Positions 1 to 12,618 of a DNA stretch of 64,000 bases are shown here, piece by piece. The DNA comes from Cyanoderma ruficeps. Its lineage: Eukaryota > Chordata > Aves > Passeriformes > Timaliidae. Within the stretch, counting starts at the first letter, position 1. The number at the start of each line of letters is the position of its first letter. Below the pieces are notes generated by a model. It made no database searches, was not told the origin of the DNA, and worked only from the letters and a program-made list of their open reading frames with translations. A program made the translations under genes and the position numbers. The DNA is taken from the NCBI GenBank assembly GCA_008694505.1, contig VZDJ01000594.1, forward strand, positions 6,746,948 through 6,810,947. The letters run 5' to 3'.

Positions 1-16
1 CTTCTTGATGGCTCAC

Positions 17-96
17 CTCAAATAAAAGGGTTGACTGGACTGACCTGCCTCCAGCAACATCCTTCATACTATTTCTCACTCTTCTCTCAGTATCAG
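17..96 (-). CDS. Candidate exon, unconfirmed (minus strand, left edge)
   Basis: On the minus strand an 80-nt segment is bounded by a pyrimidine-rich acceptor ending TGCTGCAG and a strong donor GAG|GTGAGC. One frame is open, with two leading bases then 26 codons ending exactly at the donor (phase 1 in, phase 0 out). The peptide begins DTERRVRNSM and ends STLLFE. It contains no motif I recognise. The next exon would lie beyond the left edge, so continuity cannot be tested here. Chance pairing of splice-like sites is the main alternative. Confidence 0.1.
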
Positions 97-930
97 CTGC
101 AGCACATAAAAAGGAACCACTAATATAGTCTTCTCACATTAAAAGAGAAAATGGAATGTGAAAAGTTATTAGAGAGAGAAGAGAGAACAAAAGAAAAAAT
201 ATCTTGATACTCTTGTGTAGATCTGTGCTGCCATGTCTTGAAGGCTGAATGCTATATTTGAGAGACCACAAAGAAGAAATTGTGACATATCAGTGAAGGA
301 AGATGAGGAACTGAGAAGATAAGGAATATGTTACATAGACTGGGGGAACTTATGGCTGGGATGTTGGAGTGGATATAAAGTAAGCATAGATGTTTCTACA
401 AGCTGTATCTGCACTTTCCAATTCGTTTCCAAGTGGAATTATTCTTAAATAGATCCTCCTCTAGTCTCCATTTACCACCTGCTAAGTTGTCACAGCAGTC
501 TTGGACCAAATACTTAATGGTGAAATTTGCTTACAAGCCAATATGTTAACCTCACCACGGCACATTTCCCTACTGTGCACCTAATAGAAAAATCACCCCA
601 AGTATTTACTATAAGGAAATTAGATATTGATAAGGATTGAACAGAGGTGATGGTTTCATTTTCTGTCATTAGAAATGCCAATTCTGCTCCTCTTCACCAA
701 GTTATTTCCCATAGGGACAAGAGCAGTTCACAGAAGTGACTCTGCTGCTCTGGGACCTCTCCTGTGCTGGCTCCAAAAGCTTGAGTGGGAAGGGAAGCGC
801 TGTGACAGTGACTGCAAGAAGAGGCAGCAAGTGGATGCTGTCAACCAGGGAGTAAGAAGAAGCAATGAAACATTTCTTATAGGACTGATAAGCAGTCTGA
901 CTGCTCTCTATTGCTTTTGTTTTTCCTCAG

Positions 931-979
931 GAAAAATAATTCCTATCGGAACAATGAGATACCTCTGTCCGTGTCTGTG
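931..979 (+). CDS. Candidate short exon, unconfirmed
   Basis: A 49-nt segment follows a very good acceptor (pyrimidine-rich tract ending TTTTTCCTCAG) and precedes the donor GTG|GTGAGC. Two frames are open. One has one leading base and 16 codons ending in phase 0, giving a peptide with the core NNEIPLSVSV. The segment is too short for its open frame to mean anything statistically, and no family is recognised. It could equally be an exon of a non-coding RNA or a chance match. Confidence 0.07.
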
Positions 980-1813
980 GTGAGCACTTTCCAATTATGC
1001 AAAAGTAAAAGAGCAAAAAAGGCTTGATGAAGAGTTTATAAAGGAATTGAGATGTGAGCTCATGTAGATGTACTGACAGGAGTGTGTGAAGAGCTTGGAT
1101 AGTGAATTGCTGTTTGTATGTTACTCAAGAAGGAAAAGGCATAGTCAAAGTAACGGGGGAAAAATAGTGATTTTTGGTGGCTTTCTTACTGAATATAAGT
1201 GGAATAAGTTTGTACCCTTTTGGGCCTGAGAAAGTAATGTGGCATTAATTGAGAGGCAAGATGATGAGAACTCAAGTCACTTGGAGTAATTTGACATTTC
1301 AGAGATGCTAGACCAGTCAGGTCTAGCAAAACAGGCATCCAGAGATCTGGGGACTGACATTAGTCAAAATTAGCACTGAGTTTAAAATAGATAAGATGGT
1401 GATATTTCTTAGAGGAAGAGAAAGCTTGGAAGGAAGCGTTAGAGTTATGTTTTCACCCTGCTTAGTTTTAGGTGATAGCCAAATACCAGAGGATGCTAAA
1501 GAGGCAGACCAAGACCTTTAATTTTCACACTGAAACAGGTCTAGAGAGATGTAAATCAGTGAATTATTAGCATAGAGATGGCAGTTGATGGTAACTGAAA
1601 ACGTCATCTTTGAACAGGCTGTGTTGGGATGGGCAGGATTGGTGTCATTAACAGTGGTAGAAGGAAAGATAAGAGTGTTTCAGCAAGGGTGAAACATTCA
1701 GAGGGCTGGGCTCGTAAAAGGCTTTAATTAAAATCATGATGCAAAATCCATTCATTTAAATTCACACTGGCTTTAATGAGTTTTGGACCAGGTCCAAAGA
1801 AGGAAAAAAATGA

Positions 1814-2125
1814 ATTTCACAACAGGGAGCAAATGGCAGAATTCTAAGCTGGTTGAAAGCGGGTAAGAGAGACATTGAAGCTCCACCTACACATAATGTT
1901 ATCCTTTGGCCAGCAGACACAGGCACTTCATATGGTTTTGGTATGTTGAATGATTCCCAGGCAGCACAAGCTCTTGTGTCTTTAAGAACTCATACTAAAA
2001 AAGGTCATACTAGACCCAAAATTATGGCGGGCAATCCTTTCAGAATAAATTTCTGTACTGTTGATGTAAGACAATCCTGGCACTCAGATAAACAGGGTCA
2101 GATTATTTCCTTCTTTTCATGCTGA
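1814..2125 (+). CDS. Open frame followed by a poly(A) signal, possible terminal exon or chance
   Basis: A frame of about 103 codons with no ATG at its beginning runs to a TGA at 2123-2125. An AATAAA hexamer lies 13 nt further on (2139-2144). Internal codons look moderately protein-like (segments VILWPADTG and RPKIMAGNPF), but no family is recognised. The only acceptor near its left end (ACAACAG at about 1825) lacks a pyrimidine tract, which weakens a terminal-exon reading. AATAAA is frequent in AT-rich DNA, so the pairing may be coincidental. Confidence 0.08.
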   Translation: MSQQGANGRILSWLKAGKRDIEAPPTHNVILWPADTGTSYGFGMLNDSQAAQALVSLRTHTKKGHTRPKIMAGNPFRINFCTVDVRQSWHSDKQGQIISFFSC

Positions 2126-2603
2126 ACAATACATAGTAAATAAAGTCTGGCAGTGCCTCAGACCTCTTTCTGCTAAAATAAACTCAAATAAATAGAGGTA
2201 AAAGACATGACTCCACTGAAATGAATGAGAATTTTGTCACTGAAGGTATCAAGGGTATCAGTGTGGGGCTTCAATAAAGTCTTTGATATAAATTATAGTA
2301 TTTGCTTTCTCTATTGCATGTGAGCTGAAGACAACTTGTCTGTTTGTGGATGCTCAAAAAAAACCCCGTCAAGTAAAGAAAACTTATGATGTCAATGTGC
2401 ATAGGTTAAGGTGCTTAATCTGAGTAGGAAGGCTTCATTTGATCTACAGCCCCTTTAGCAGAGAGAGTGTGCATGGGTTTTTGGCATGCTTTAACTTATG
2501 TTGTATTGACTTCTCACCATTAATGGATTTGTTTTATCTTTCTCAACTAGACAAGCCATTGCTTATAAATGACAGAAGAGGATAGTTAGATCTGTGGAAG
2601 TAG

Positions 2604-2620
2604 GCAAGCAAGCAAGCAAG
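2604..2620. repeat. Short (GCAA)n microsatellite
   Basis: About four tandem GCAA units are read directly from the sequence. A short (TGT)4 run lies nearby at 2715-2727. Confidence 0.85.
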
Positions 2621-5600
2621 TACCATGTTGATAAAAATCCCTTAAATTTTCAGATACTATTATGTCTATTTAAATATCTTTTACATTTGCATTTTTTTTC
2701 TGTGGGTTGTTTTCTGTTGTTGTTGTTATAGAGGATGAGCTCTGTGACCTAAATAACCCAGCCACAAGTGGGGTTAGTTTTATCTTGTAAATGGCAGCTT
2801 AGTGGAATCTACACAAGTTTAACTCAATTTTATTTCTATCAGTGAGGTAGCATGTCAAGCTGGGATAATATTTTTCCCTCCCACTCCTTGTTAGTTCATT
2901 GAAAGGATATATTAACAACACTGAAAGGCAGGATCCTCGTCACAGCTTCTTCCTGTGCAGCAATCAAATTAACCATGAGGAAAGATGACTCTAAATATTG
3001 GAATACATTTTATGAGACATAACCTCTCATTGGAGTTAGAGGACAAACTTCCACACAAAAGGACTTCTCCCTCTATCAGTACCACTCTCAGCTCTCTGTG
3101 ACTTGACTCATAAGTCTGTGTTTTTTGCGGTAGGAACATGAGAAGTTCTTTATTTTGGATTTTAGCCGTGCTGAAATGAAGAAGGTCAAACCCAGAGTGT
3201 GACTGTTTTTTTCATCTGCAACAACTGTGTTGTGATTAGGTGGGGAAATGCCATCAGTATAAGAAAAGAAACTTTAACTGTTCACCTTAAAAGACAAAAA
3301 TACACATTATGAAGTTGAGAAATATAGTCTAGTGCTCTCTCTGGAACTTCCAGAGCATTTTGCAATACCTTGCTGTTGAAGAGAAGGTTTTTATGACTCA
3401 TTACTGATTTTTGCCATGCTTAGAAGTTAGCCTGGCTTGAAATTCAGTGCCAAAATTTTTGCGTGATTTTTTTGCTGGAAATATTTCATAACTTCTGAGC
3501 TTTGATTCATGAGATGAGATAAATGACAAAACATATAACTATATGAAATGCCCATTCTTGTTTATAGGTCTGAGAGACTTGGCTGAAACTTGATGTATAA
3601 ATGCTTCATGAATGAGAGTATTCGAAAAATTAGTCTCTAATAACTCCTGTGCATGAACTTTGCCTTCATTTGTGTAAGTAGTTAAAGAATAGACACAAGA
3701 AAGTGCAAAGATAATTTGTAAGAGCAAGAACTGACATCCTTGAAAAAGTTAATATCAAGAAATAATTTTGCCATTTATACTCACCCTAGTAGAAAGTTCT
3801 TTGATAGAAAAGATCCTTCATAATCTGTAAACTGGAATTAAAAGAGAAATACTAAGGGGAAGTAATGATCCCATAATATGTTCCAGTCACATATTGTTAT
3901 ATTCATACGTGTGCTTTACCTAACTAAGGATGGTGCTTATTGGTCTTCTAAGGCTACAGCACAATCTGGAGCATAATTTTATGTAAAAACTCATGGATTC
4001 AGACATAACGTTAAAGTGATAAGATAATTTTCATGTCTGAGAAAGAAATTAACTGAGAGGTCTTGGCTTATTTGGATTAAATGGATTGTAATTCTTGTGA
4101 ATGAAAGTCTTCCCTTCCTCATGAATAGTATCTACATGGCAGAAAAGATGCCAGGACACATCCACTCAAAAACAGAAAAAGGAAGGAAGCAAGGAAGCAA
4201 AATTAAAGACAGAAAATCATAAAGTGGCAGCCACAGGAGACTCAGCAGGAATTAAGTCAGGCTGAACCTGAACATGTACTTTGGCTTTCACTCTGTTGAT
4301 CTGGATTCCACCACTCACTGCATTGAGATGTGAGATGGTGTGCACTGGTGAACAGTCTGTCCAAAAACTAAGGCACAAAAAATCACCTGCATCCTTCTAA
4401 TCCCACTTGGCACCAGTTAGCCAAAGCAGAAGTCTCCAGATGGTGTAAATGTCTCTTCCCACCCAGTCACGGCCTCATTCAATGACTTCGCAAGCTGCTA
4501 TGCCATTCAAAAGAAAGAGGTGCATCTTTATTTTGAATTCTTTTCTTTATTACAGAAAGTAAAATCATTTATAACCAGTGGCACCTCTTTCCCACACCAT
4601 CCTGAAAGCAGTTAAGTAGGGCAGTACGAGAAAGGAGATGAGGCCAGACTCCCATTTTCTTTTTAAAAAGTGGTGGCTTTTAATGGCGGTGTCCACACAT
4701 CTTGTGCAACGCTGCTGGGTCTGGGTTCTGCTAGAAGGAAACACCCTCGGGGAGGGCTGGTTTGGGCCCATTGCCAAACAGAACTTGTCCTCAGCAGTGC
4801 CAGTTTTCTACAGAAAGCATGAATAAAGCTCACAAGCCCTGGCTTATACCAGCTTAGATGTTAATAAAACAATAATAATTGTCTCCTTTTCAGAAGTATC
4901 TGCATAACACCTTCACAGTTAAGTTAAATGCTAGCATTTGTTAGGAGCTGGTGAGTATTAACTCATTTATTAGCATACTATTATGCTGAGAATTAACTGA
5001 CTATTTCTTATTCAAAGACTATATAAAAACCGTGGTGTTTCAGAAACACTTTCTCAAGTTTGATGGTAATAACAATATAGCAAGTATGGAATGTCTTCGA
5101 ACAAGAAAATATTAATATTTTTCCATTTTATTTTAAAAGGTTGGGCTTTGAGAGACTGACTACTTTATAATACTAAGTCTGGGAGACAAAAGCATGTAAA
5201 ATATTAGATATGAGCTTTTAATCTTTAGGAAATCTATTCAGTTTTGTGACACGGAGCTTGATAAGTATTTATATAAAAATATATAAATATCTAAAAGAGA
5301 GAGACACAGAGAGAGGGAGATATAGATAATTGTATCTGTGACACTTGTTTGTGTCGGGGTAATATTAATAGCATAAAGCTCTTTCCATTTTCCTCTCCTT
5401 TGTTACATAAAGTATATAGAGTTCTTGCAAACTAAAGCAACTTGCTCAAAAATTAGCTCTGTTTTTCATGAAGGCCTTCCTAAATTAATTCATAAACCTT
5501 CACAATTAATGAAAATAAGAGATGGGGGCATATCCTTAGTCACTGGAAAATGTGTGGATTTATTTCCCCTTTACAAAGCAAACTGAAGTTTCTGAGTTCT

Positions 5601-5892
5601 GTTGATTTGACTTTCACTTTCTGTTCCTCCCATTTTCCCTCCCCCATCCTGCTTTTCATTCGCCAGAAAGCTCTGTCTAGCTTATTTACATGTGAAAAAA
5701 CTTGGAGCATCATGTGGTGAGGTTCCAGGGCAACACTGAATCCCATTCAATTCTCATTTCCTCCCTGACAGTCACCATTGAATCAATCATGTTTTCCATG
5801 CCCTCTTCATGACCACCTAGGAGATCCCAAATCACTTTTCATCTGCCGTGTCAATCACGCTCAGACCATGTCCACTTTTCATTACCAACACA

Positions 5893-6051
5893 CTGTCATG
5901 TGACCAGCTAATCTGTCACTTTCTGACAGCGGTTAGTGTGCCAATTGATTTAATTAGCAATCAATTAGCTTGTTACTATTGGAAGTAATTACCTTTTATA
6001 GAGAAAAGAGTGCAGCTGGCCATAGCAATAAAACTGCGCTAATAAAACTGC
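5893..6051. promoter_or_regulatory. Candidate developmental enhancer: homeodomain/TALE-type motif cluster
   Basis: Three CTGTCA/TGACAG hexamers (5893-5898, 5913-5918, 5924-5929), the core bound by TALE homeodomain proteins such as MEIS/TGIF, lie within 37 bp. They are followed by an inverted repeat AATTGATT (5943-5950) / AATCAATT (5959-5966) around TAATTAGC, and by a palindromic GTAATTAC (5985-5992). An E-box CAGCTG is at 6013-6018. The 11-mer AATAAAACTGC occurs twice, at 6027-6037 and 6041-6051. The clustering is seen directly; enhancer function is inferred. The texture resembles conserved non-coding elements of vertebrate gene deserts, but conservation cannot be tested from one sequence. 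Confidence 0.35.
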
Positions 6052-7216
6052 ATTTACCTCCCCTTCTCTACATTCAAAGTCACTAGCACTCAAGGGTTAG
6101 CAGAATTATTGGTGACATACACATGCTTGAAGAGTCCTAGGGGAATTCTTTGCCCTCCTGATTATGCTGGCAGACTCTTTCATTAGTATAGTATTTATAT
6201 CTTAGGAAATAGGTCTGATTAAGGTTAATGTTAACATTTACATCGTTTACTTCGGCAAAGGCTTCAGTAGCAAATGTCTGCCAATGAAAGCATTTTAAAG
6301 GTGGCTATATGTTAATGCTTCTGCATTTGCAGTGGCAATTAAAAAAAACAAAAAAAGAATACTGTGCACATTTAAAAAGCGTGCGTGTCATACTTAGCTG
6401 CGCTGGTTATGTTCCTTGCTAATTTTGTCCACTCTATAAAACATATGCAGAAATTTAACTTGTTGGGGAATTAAATGCTCTCATAAACCTTGGAAACTGC
6501 AAGAAAAATAAGGGAAGTACTTTCTACCTGTTTTCTGTTTAAGAAGTTGACATAAAGTTATTTTCTGTTTCATACATATTGAACACACACTTTTTTTTTT
6601 TAATCTATGATTGTGCCATTTCAAGCACTAGGACTGAAGTACGTATCACACACTTGTGCCATTAAATTCAACCTGCAAAATACTCCCAAGGCAGACAATG
6701 ACTCGCTACATTAGCTCTGTGGTGAACAGAAGAGTCAGTAATGAAATGAGTAAGTAGACTTGTACTCCATTCATCATCCTGTTTGCTTCAATATAAGTGT
6801 TCTTTTATCAGCAGTATTGGTACTGATGTCATCACACTAGACATAAATCACAGCACAAGTGACAGTGTCCTATTAAGGGTCATGGTCTAAAATCATTATT
6901 TACAAATTAAAGACCACAGTTAGCCATTTTCCTGGTGTGCCCTCATTTGTGATATAGTTTGAACCTTTTTGGCTGGCTGCAGGATAAATAGTTATTTGTA
7001 GTTCTAAATAGCTGTGTATATTAACTCACCAGCCACACTACATTAAAAAAAAAAGAAAAAGGAAAGAAGCCCAGCAAAGACAAGAATGTTAAATCTTAGG
7101 TTGATCCTCGCCCACCATTTGATCGGCCCTAGTTGTGAGGATTACAGAGAAGAGACCATTGCAAACCAATCTGTAATAAACCCTCCTCTGTTATGTGTAC
7201 AGCAGATAGGACAAAT

Positions 7217-7234
7217 TAATTACAGGTGTAATTA
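7217..7234. promoter_or_regulatory. Perfect palindrome TAATTACA-GG-TGTAATTA
   Basis: An 18-bp inverted repeat (8-bp arms, 2-bp centre) carries ATTA homeodomain cores on both arms. The hexamer CAGGTG (7223-7228), the E-box bound by SNAIL/ZEB-type and some bHLH factors, spans its centre. The symmetry is read directly from the sequence. A dimeric homeodomain or composite site is inferred. Confidence 0.3.
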
Positions 7235-10200
7235 GGTAGAGCTTCTGCTGCAGTGGATGAAAGGCAATAGGAAGCATAACAGCAGGAACAACCCTGGGCT
7301 GCTCCTTCCAGTGGTTTTATTCCTCACATAGGGAGAGGGAAATTCAGTCTCTCTGTACTCAACTCATCTCTCCTCTCATGTGTTTGTGCCTTGTAGAGAA
7401 GGCAGCACTCCTTTTGTATATTGTCCTATAAAGCCCCTTATAGAAATGCTGAACAGAACCGTGTGGACCCAGAAGAGCTGTTTTTCTCTCATTTTTTGGG
7501 AAAGGGTAGTGAGAACTCCATATTCCGAAATGTCTGTTGCTTCAGCCCTTGGATAAGATGATGGCTGAGCTCCTTCTGGCTGAGGAACCTGTTTACAACA
7601 CCTGCTGGGGTAATTTGTTGCACTGGTGTCTATGGCTTGTTGGCTTCTGGCACTGCCCCTGTGCCATTGTTGTTTTGTCTCTCCCACACATGATTTTATG
7701 GAGATCTATTGGAACAGTCAATGGATAAGCCAGATAAATTCACCAAACATCTGAATGGTGATCTGAATTCACCATACAACATTCACACACATGTCAAGAG
7801 GCATCAGGACATTGCATTAAATTAGGCAATCACTTCACTACTATTAGCACAGTTACAGGGAAAATGATTCTATGTCTCCTTACTGCAACACCTACCTGTA
7901 GCATTGATTGTCATACTGCAAAACCATATTAACCTTGGATGGACTCTAGTCTGGAACTCCTCACAGGGTTGCAAAGAGTGAAATAAAACTCAAGCTCACT
8001 CCTGAAGCTTCAAACCCTATCTTATTTCTGTCATTTTATCTGTCTACTGACTGTGAGAATCTGGAAAATATTCTTTAATTTCAAAAGACCAAAAAATACA
8101 GTATTTGAACATTTTCAGGAAATGTTTTGAGGTCCCATTCCAGGGCCCTTTCTTTCAGATCTGTTAACATGGGATGTGATTCTACCTCCCCCAACCCCCA
8201 GCCCTCCATCAATATATTGAAATGTCCTGGACAACATTTCATCTGGGTTTAAATGAGGTCAGACCAACATTTTAACTGCATTCTCACCCATTTCTGCTGG
8301 GCATGGAGCCTGCAGTAGTTGTGGATGGAGGCTTGTGAAGAGGGAGCAGAGGCTGCCTGGGCACATGCTGTCCAGCTGGGTGTGGCAGGAAAGGTGGATG
8401 AGGGTTAATGACAGGGTCTGTGTCGTTTGCTCTATTAGGCCAGTCTTGGCTTCCAAATCCATTCAGCTCTGTAATCTCACTCATCATACAGTATGACTCT
8501 TTATGGTACTTAAATTGTTGCCAAGTACAGTGTTAGAGCCGAGACAGAATGAACACTGTTATTAACCTACACAAACCTAAGCAAAGCTTACTCACATGGC
8601 TCGTATTACCATTGTGTCTGAGCACCTCATTATCTTTAATGTATTTATCCTCATTACATGCCTAGTGCTATTATTTCCGTTTTACAGATGGGCAGAGAAA
8701 TAAGAGGGATGTGTCTAGGAGCACAGTCAGAGATTTCAGCAGGTCAGGCTCCTGCAAGAAAATAAAGTGTCTTCAGTGCGACATCGTGGCCAGAGGAGGT
8801 TGCTGCTCTGTGCTGCAATGCTGTGCATACCTGTCTGAAATTATTTTGAGCTCTGCTCTAAGCCTGGAGCAGAAGGGTGGGCTTCAGCTCCCACTCAGAG
8901 GGTTGGGTCTAAGTCATTCTGAACTGTTTCTCCAGTGTTTCTGGTCTGGTTTGGTTTTTCACTTTAAAAGTGCTTGTTCTACTTATGTAGCCTGTAAGCT
9001 TATATGATGACTGGCTGGGTTTTTTTTCAGTGATAACAAAGCAGTTAAACAAAAGAGACTGGATTTTCAGGCCAGCTATTTCTTTTTGACAGATATTTAA
9101 CTTCATTACATGTCTGCAAATTTCACTGGAGGTGTTTAACCATCACTGGGGAATATATACAAGTTGAATCTTGCACAAAAAAGGACTAAACTCATGATAA
9201 GTGTATCCAAAGCCACATTTTCTGTTACTTGGTGCTCAAGGAGTACTAATGTGAGTTGTGGACACATGTTGAATCCAAGATCCAAATCCAGCCTTGCTCT
9301 TATACCTTGCTTCAAACGTTGCAATACTTGGAAGACCAGCTAATTTCAAGAGACTTCCATCAGTCTGGAACCAGTAGGTGGGTTCTCCTCATCAGACACC
9401 TCACCACATAAACAAAGCAATTTTGGACTGTTTCTTCAGAGTTCAGCCCTGGACATCAGCAACACTGGGATATGGGAGCCTTGGCTCTAAGTCCTCACCA
9501 AAAATAAAATTGAGATGTTTTGGGACAAAGTTCCAATTCTTTCTCATTTCCAAAGTATGTATCAGGCTCATAGTGTTCTGGATTTGAATTCTTTATCTTG
9601 AAGATCACTGTTCATGTCAAGCACAAATTTCCTTCTACAGTGCAATGATTAGCCTCAAATGACCTCAGATGCTGGTTTTCTTTAAGGATGTGTCATTTCT
9701 GTAACAGAAACATTTTAGTTAAGAAACTCCTGATTCAAAATGTAAAAAATGTAAATTCATATTCCAGGCAATTTTAGTACATCCATTTATGCCAACAACC
9801 GATATGGAATTTTTTTACTAGAGATTTTATAGGGTTTGGTTGAAAAACATTTTATTGTAATTACAACTTATGAGGGGTTGTAGACATTTAAATAACATTT
9901 TTATAAGGTGCATTGCGTCAAAGAAAGCATCTAAGGTCAAAAATTAAAGCACGTAAAGTATTATCCAAGAGGAGCTCATGACTTGGGACGTTTACAAGAA
10001 TTGTTTAAACCCAGGTTCACGCACCTGAGCTGCCTGTTTCATGTCCCAGGTGAATTTCTTAACTATAAAAATGTTGAATTTCCAGTTCCAGGTATATCTT
10101 CAAAGAGAGACTAACACGAAAGCCAAACAGCTAAATTTCATAACTGGCTTTGGGAAAATTGGGCTGGTGGTAGAATTTTGCCCTGACGTGCAACAGAGAC

Positions 10201-11189
10201 CTTTTCCAAAACAGTGACCATTTCCACAGGCTGGAGACATTGCTTGCTGCTCACGCTATTTCTTATTGTATCTAGACCTATTATTTCCTATTTCTATTGT
10301 ACTCTGAGAGGAAGTATTTCAATGTGAGCTATATGGAACTTTGAGCAGTTTGTAAGGCTCTCTGGTTCCAAAGTCATCATATTTTTTTATTGAAGGTGCT
10401 TTTAAAAGAAGCCTTTTGTTTGTCTAATGTTTTCCACAGATCATTTATAAATCTTTAAAGGACTGCATATTGCAGTAATCAAGAGTTCGACACTAAAAGT
10501 AATTGGTAGAGAATGCAGAAAAAGAAGTATACAGGGTTACGAATATACATCAGGGCTTAAGCTGACATGAATTTTTATCTTAATTATCGGACAAATTTGT
10601 ACTCCCACTATTTAATTCAATTTGCATGCATCGGTAGACACTTATTAAAGGTAATATTACATCTGTCATTTTAAGACTGGTGAGAATTTTATCATAGGAG
10701 CTGCACGAAACAGCCACTCTATTATGCAAAGAACTCTTTTGTAAAGCTTAAAATAACCAGTATTGCATCCAAATTAGCTACTTGGAGGAAAAAGTCTCCT
10801 TTATAGTACAATTATACATAACATGTAATAATACATAGACTTTTTCCTACACTAGGCTGTATATGGACTTAATGAGTTCTTTCAGACCCCTCCTGTCCTT
10901 AATATCAGACCAAGCATTAAAAAAAAAAAAAGGCAATTGTGAGCTGATTTTAAAAAAAAATTATTGCCATTGGGTGTGTGTGCTCACTGTGGCAGCTTTT
11001 GCAGACCTTTTCTGTATGAACTGCACCTACTGCATGGAGAAAACATAGCTGTCAAGCCCACACGAGCTAACAGCCCCTAATTCATTGTTTTTCTTTGGGA
11101 TGGAGCCTTGGTAAATTGTGGAAAGCAGGGAAGCAGGTAGAGATTCTCACTCCTGGAAGTCAGCTGTTCAATTAAAAAGCCACACAGTA

Positions 11190-11203
11190 GTTACCATGGC
11201 ACC
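11190..11203. promoter_or_regulatory. RFX X-box-like imperfect palindrome
   Basis: The 14-mer GTTACCATGGCACC is close to the RFX consensus of two GTTNCC half-sites around AT. The right half-site reads GGTGCC on the opposite strand and is imperfect. A single near-match can arise by chance. Confidence 0.15.
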
Positions 11204-12586
11204 AGCCCTATTATGCTGTGTATCAGAACAGAGGCTTAAATACTTAAGACAAACACCTTTTTTTTTTTTTTAATAGAAAAACCTTTTAAGGAAGTCTCTT
11301 TATAGTCCTAAAGAATACATTGTCAAGTAATTTTATTTGATAAGCAATTTGCTAGGAAAGTGATATGTGGAATTTCCCTGGGAAAATTTTACCTCAGAAA
11401 AGGCGCTGTGGAAAAGGGATTTGAAAATCATGCTGATAGGAAAAGAAATATTAAGAGCAAGGACAGCTGTACTGTGCACTTCTTCCCTCCTGCACCTCTG
11501 CTTTTCAGCTGGTTTTAGGCTAAAATAACATTGTCTTATTAACTCGATTACTTTAGTTGTGACTTGCAGCCATTGACCTTCTGATTAGTTGTCATTAAAA
11601 AGTCTGCTTTGCCATCCAGTGTTTACTGTGGGATGCCCTAACAAGATAATATAAGCAATGGCTTTTAATGGAAAGTGTAGTTCCTCAGCTGTGAAGAACA
11701 AGGGTTTCCCAAAGTATCCACAAATCAAGACATACTGTCAGGTATAACCTAGTATAATTGCCTTGGATTTTTAAAGACTGCAGAACTGGCTTAATGGAAG
11801 TTGAGATATTTTTAGTATTAGATTATTTTCTATCGCAGAATTAATCAGAGCGTCACTTATTACTCAGGGAACAAAATAAGAAGATGATTTCAGCCTCAAA
11901 AATGTATTTTAGAGCTGAGTTGAGTCCTGCACTATCCTAAGTGAACCGTCACAGTAGGTGATACTGGGAGATGAAGATCATCAGCTGCTGTGTTTGGTCT
12001 CTGTCTTGTACCCTCAGCTGAGCTGTGGTTTCCCTAACATGGCTCTCAGGACACAGCTGGGACCACATCCAGCTATTGATGCACATCCTGGCCTTGATTT
12101 AGCTTAGCTGGATTAAGCAGTTAGATATTCAGAACTATTCTTACCTCCCTTGCCTTTCTGATGGGAATTTTACAATATATTACTTTGTATTTTGCATCAA
12201 TTATTTTCTAAAAGCCACGATCGGTTATTATTTCACAAGCAATTGGATACTCATGATGCTTCAGCCAAAGTTGTACTCTTTTTTTTGCTGAAGAAAGAGA
12301 AGAAGAGACTGAGTAATTTGTCTCCACTAACAAGAAGTTCTCCACGACTTTCCTTTGCTGCTATTGTCGAACGAGCCCAAACGGTGAGAAACAATCTGGG
12401 AATTGAAATTGTTGCTGGATGCTGTGTCAAAGAACAGCCCATCAATCTTGGGAGAAATTTTGAGGGAACAGGTTTTTCATGCCTGTGCGCTGGTAGGGAG
12501 CCAAGTGCGTGTTGCCATTTGATGGTAAAATCAGTGTACACCTGTTCCAGCCAGCTGGCGACATAACCGATGTCACAAGGATGTGT

Positions 12587-12618
12587 CACCGCCGCACCAG
12601 CCCAAACTGCCGGCGGTG
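12587..12618. repeat. GC-rich hairpin (8-bp stem, 16-nt loop)
   Basis: CACCGCCG (12587-12594) is the exact reverse complement of CGGCGGTG (12611-12618). The stem is all G/C apart from one A-T pair and carries two CpGs, unusual in the surrounding AT-rich, CpG-poor sequence. It is not followed by a T run and the host is a eukaryote, so it is not a terminator. It has no microRNA-length stem. Confidence 0.6.

Larger units (their letters stand above)
1..5880. other. Non-coding sequence, no recognised gene
   Basis: No known protein family, RNA gene or transposon was recognised here. Reading frames are short and scattered. Apart from three weak exon-like segments listed separately, I see ordinary AT-rich unique sequence, small (GCAA)n and (TGT)n runs near 2.6-2.7 kb, and an AT/purine-rich low-complexity patch around 5266-5328. 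This fits intergenic or intronic DNA. Confidence 0.7.
6345..12190. other. Non-coding sequence, no recognised gene
   Basis: No coding family, RNA gene or mobile element was recognised. The stretch holds homopolymer runs (for example T near 6591-6600 and 11257-11270), many isolated ATTA-type motifs, and two motif sites listed separately. Open frames are short and overlap one another in different frames, as expected of non-coding DNA. Confidence 0.7.

Noticed and set aside
3539..3727. Minus-strand 62-codon frame with a signal-peptide-like start
   Set aside because: It begins at TTG, and the hydrophobic start is what A/T-rich sequence commonly encodes. No cleavage context or family is recognised.
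4894..4950. Splice-flanked segment with strong acceptor CTCCTTTTCAG and donor CTG|GTGAGT
   Set aside because: All three frames contain stops, so it is not coding. It shows how readily splice-like pairs arise by chance in this sequence.
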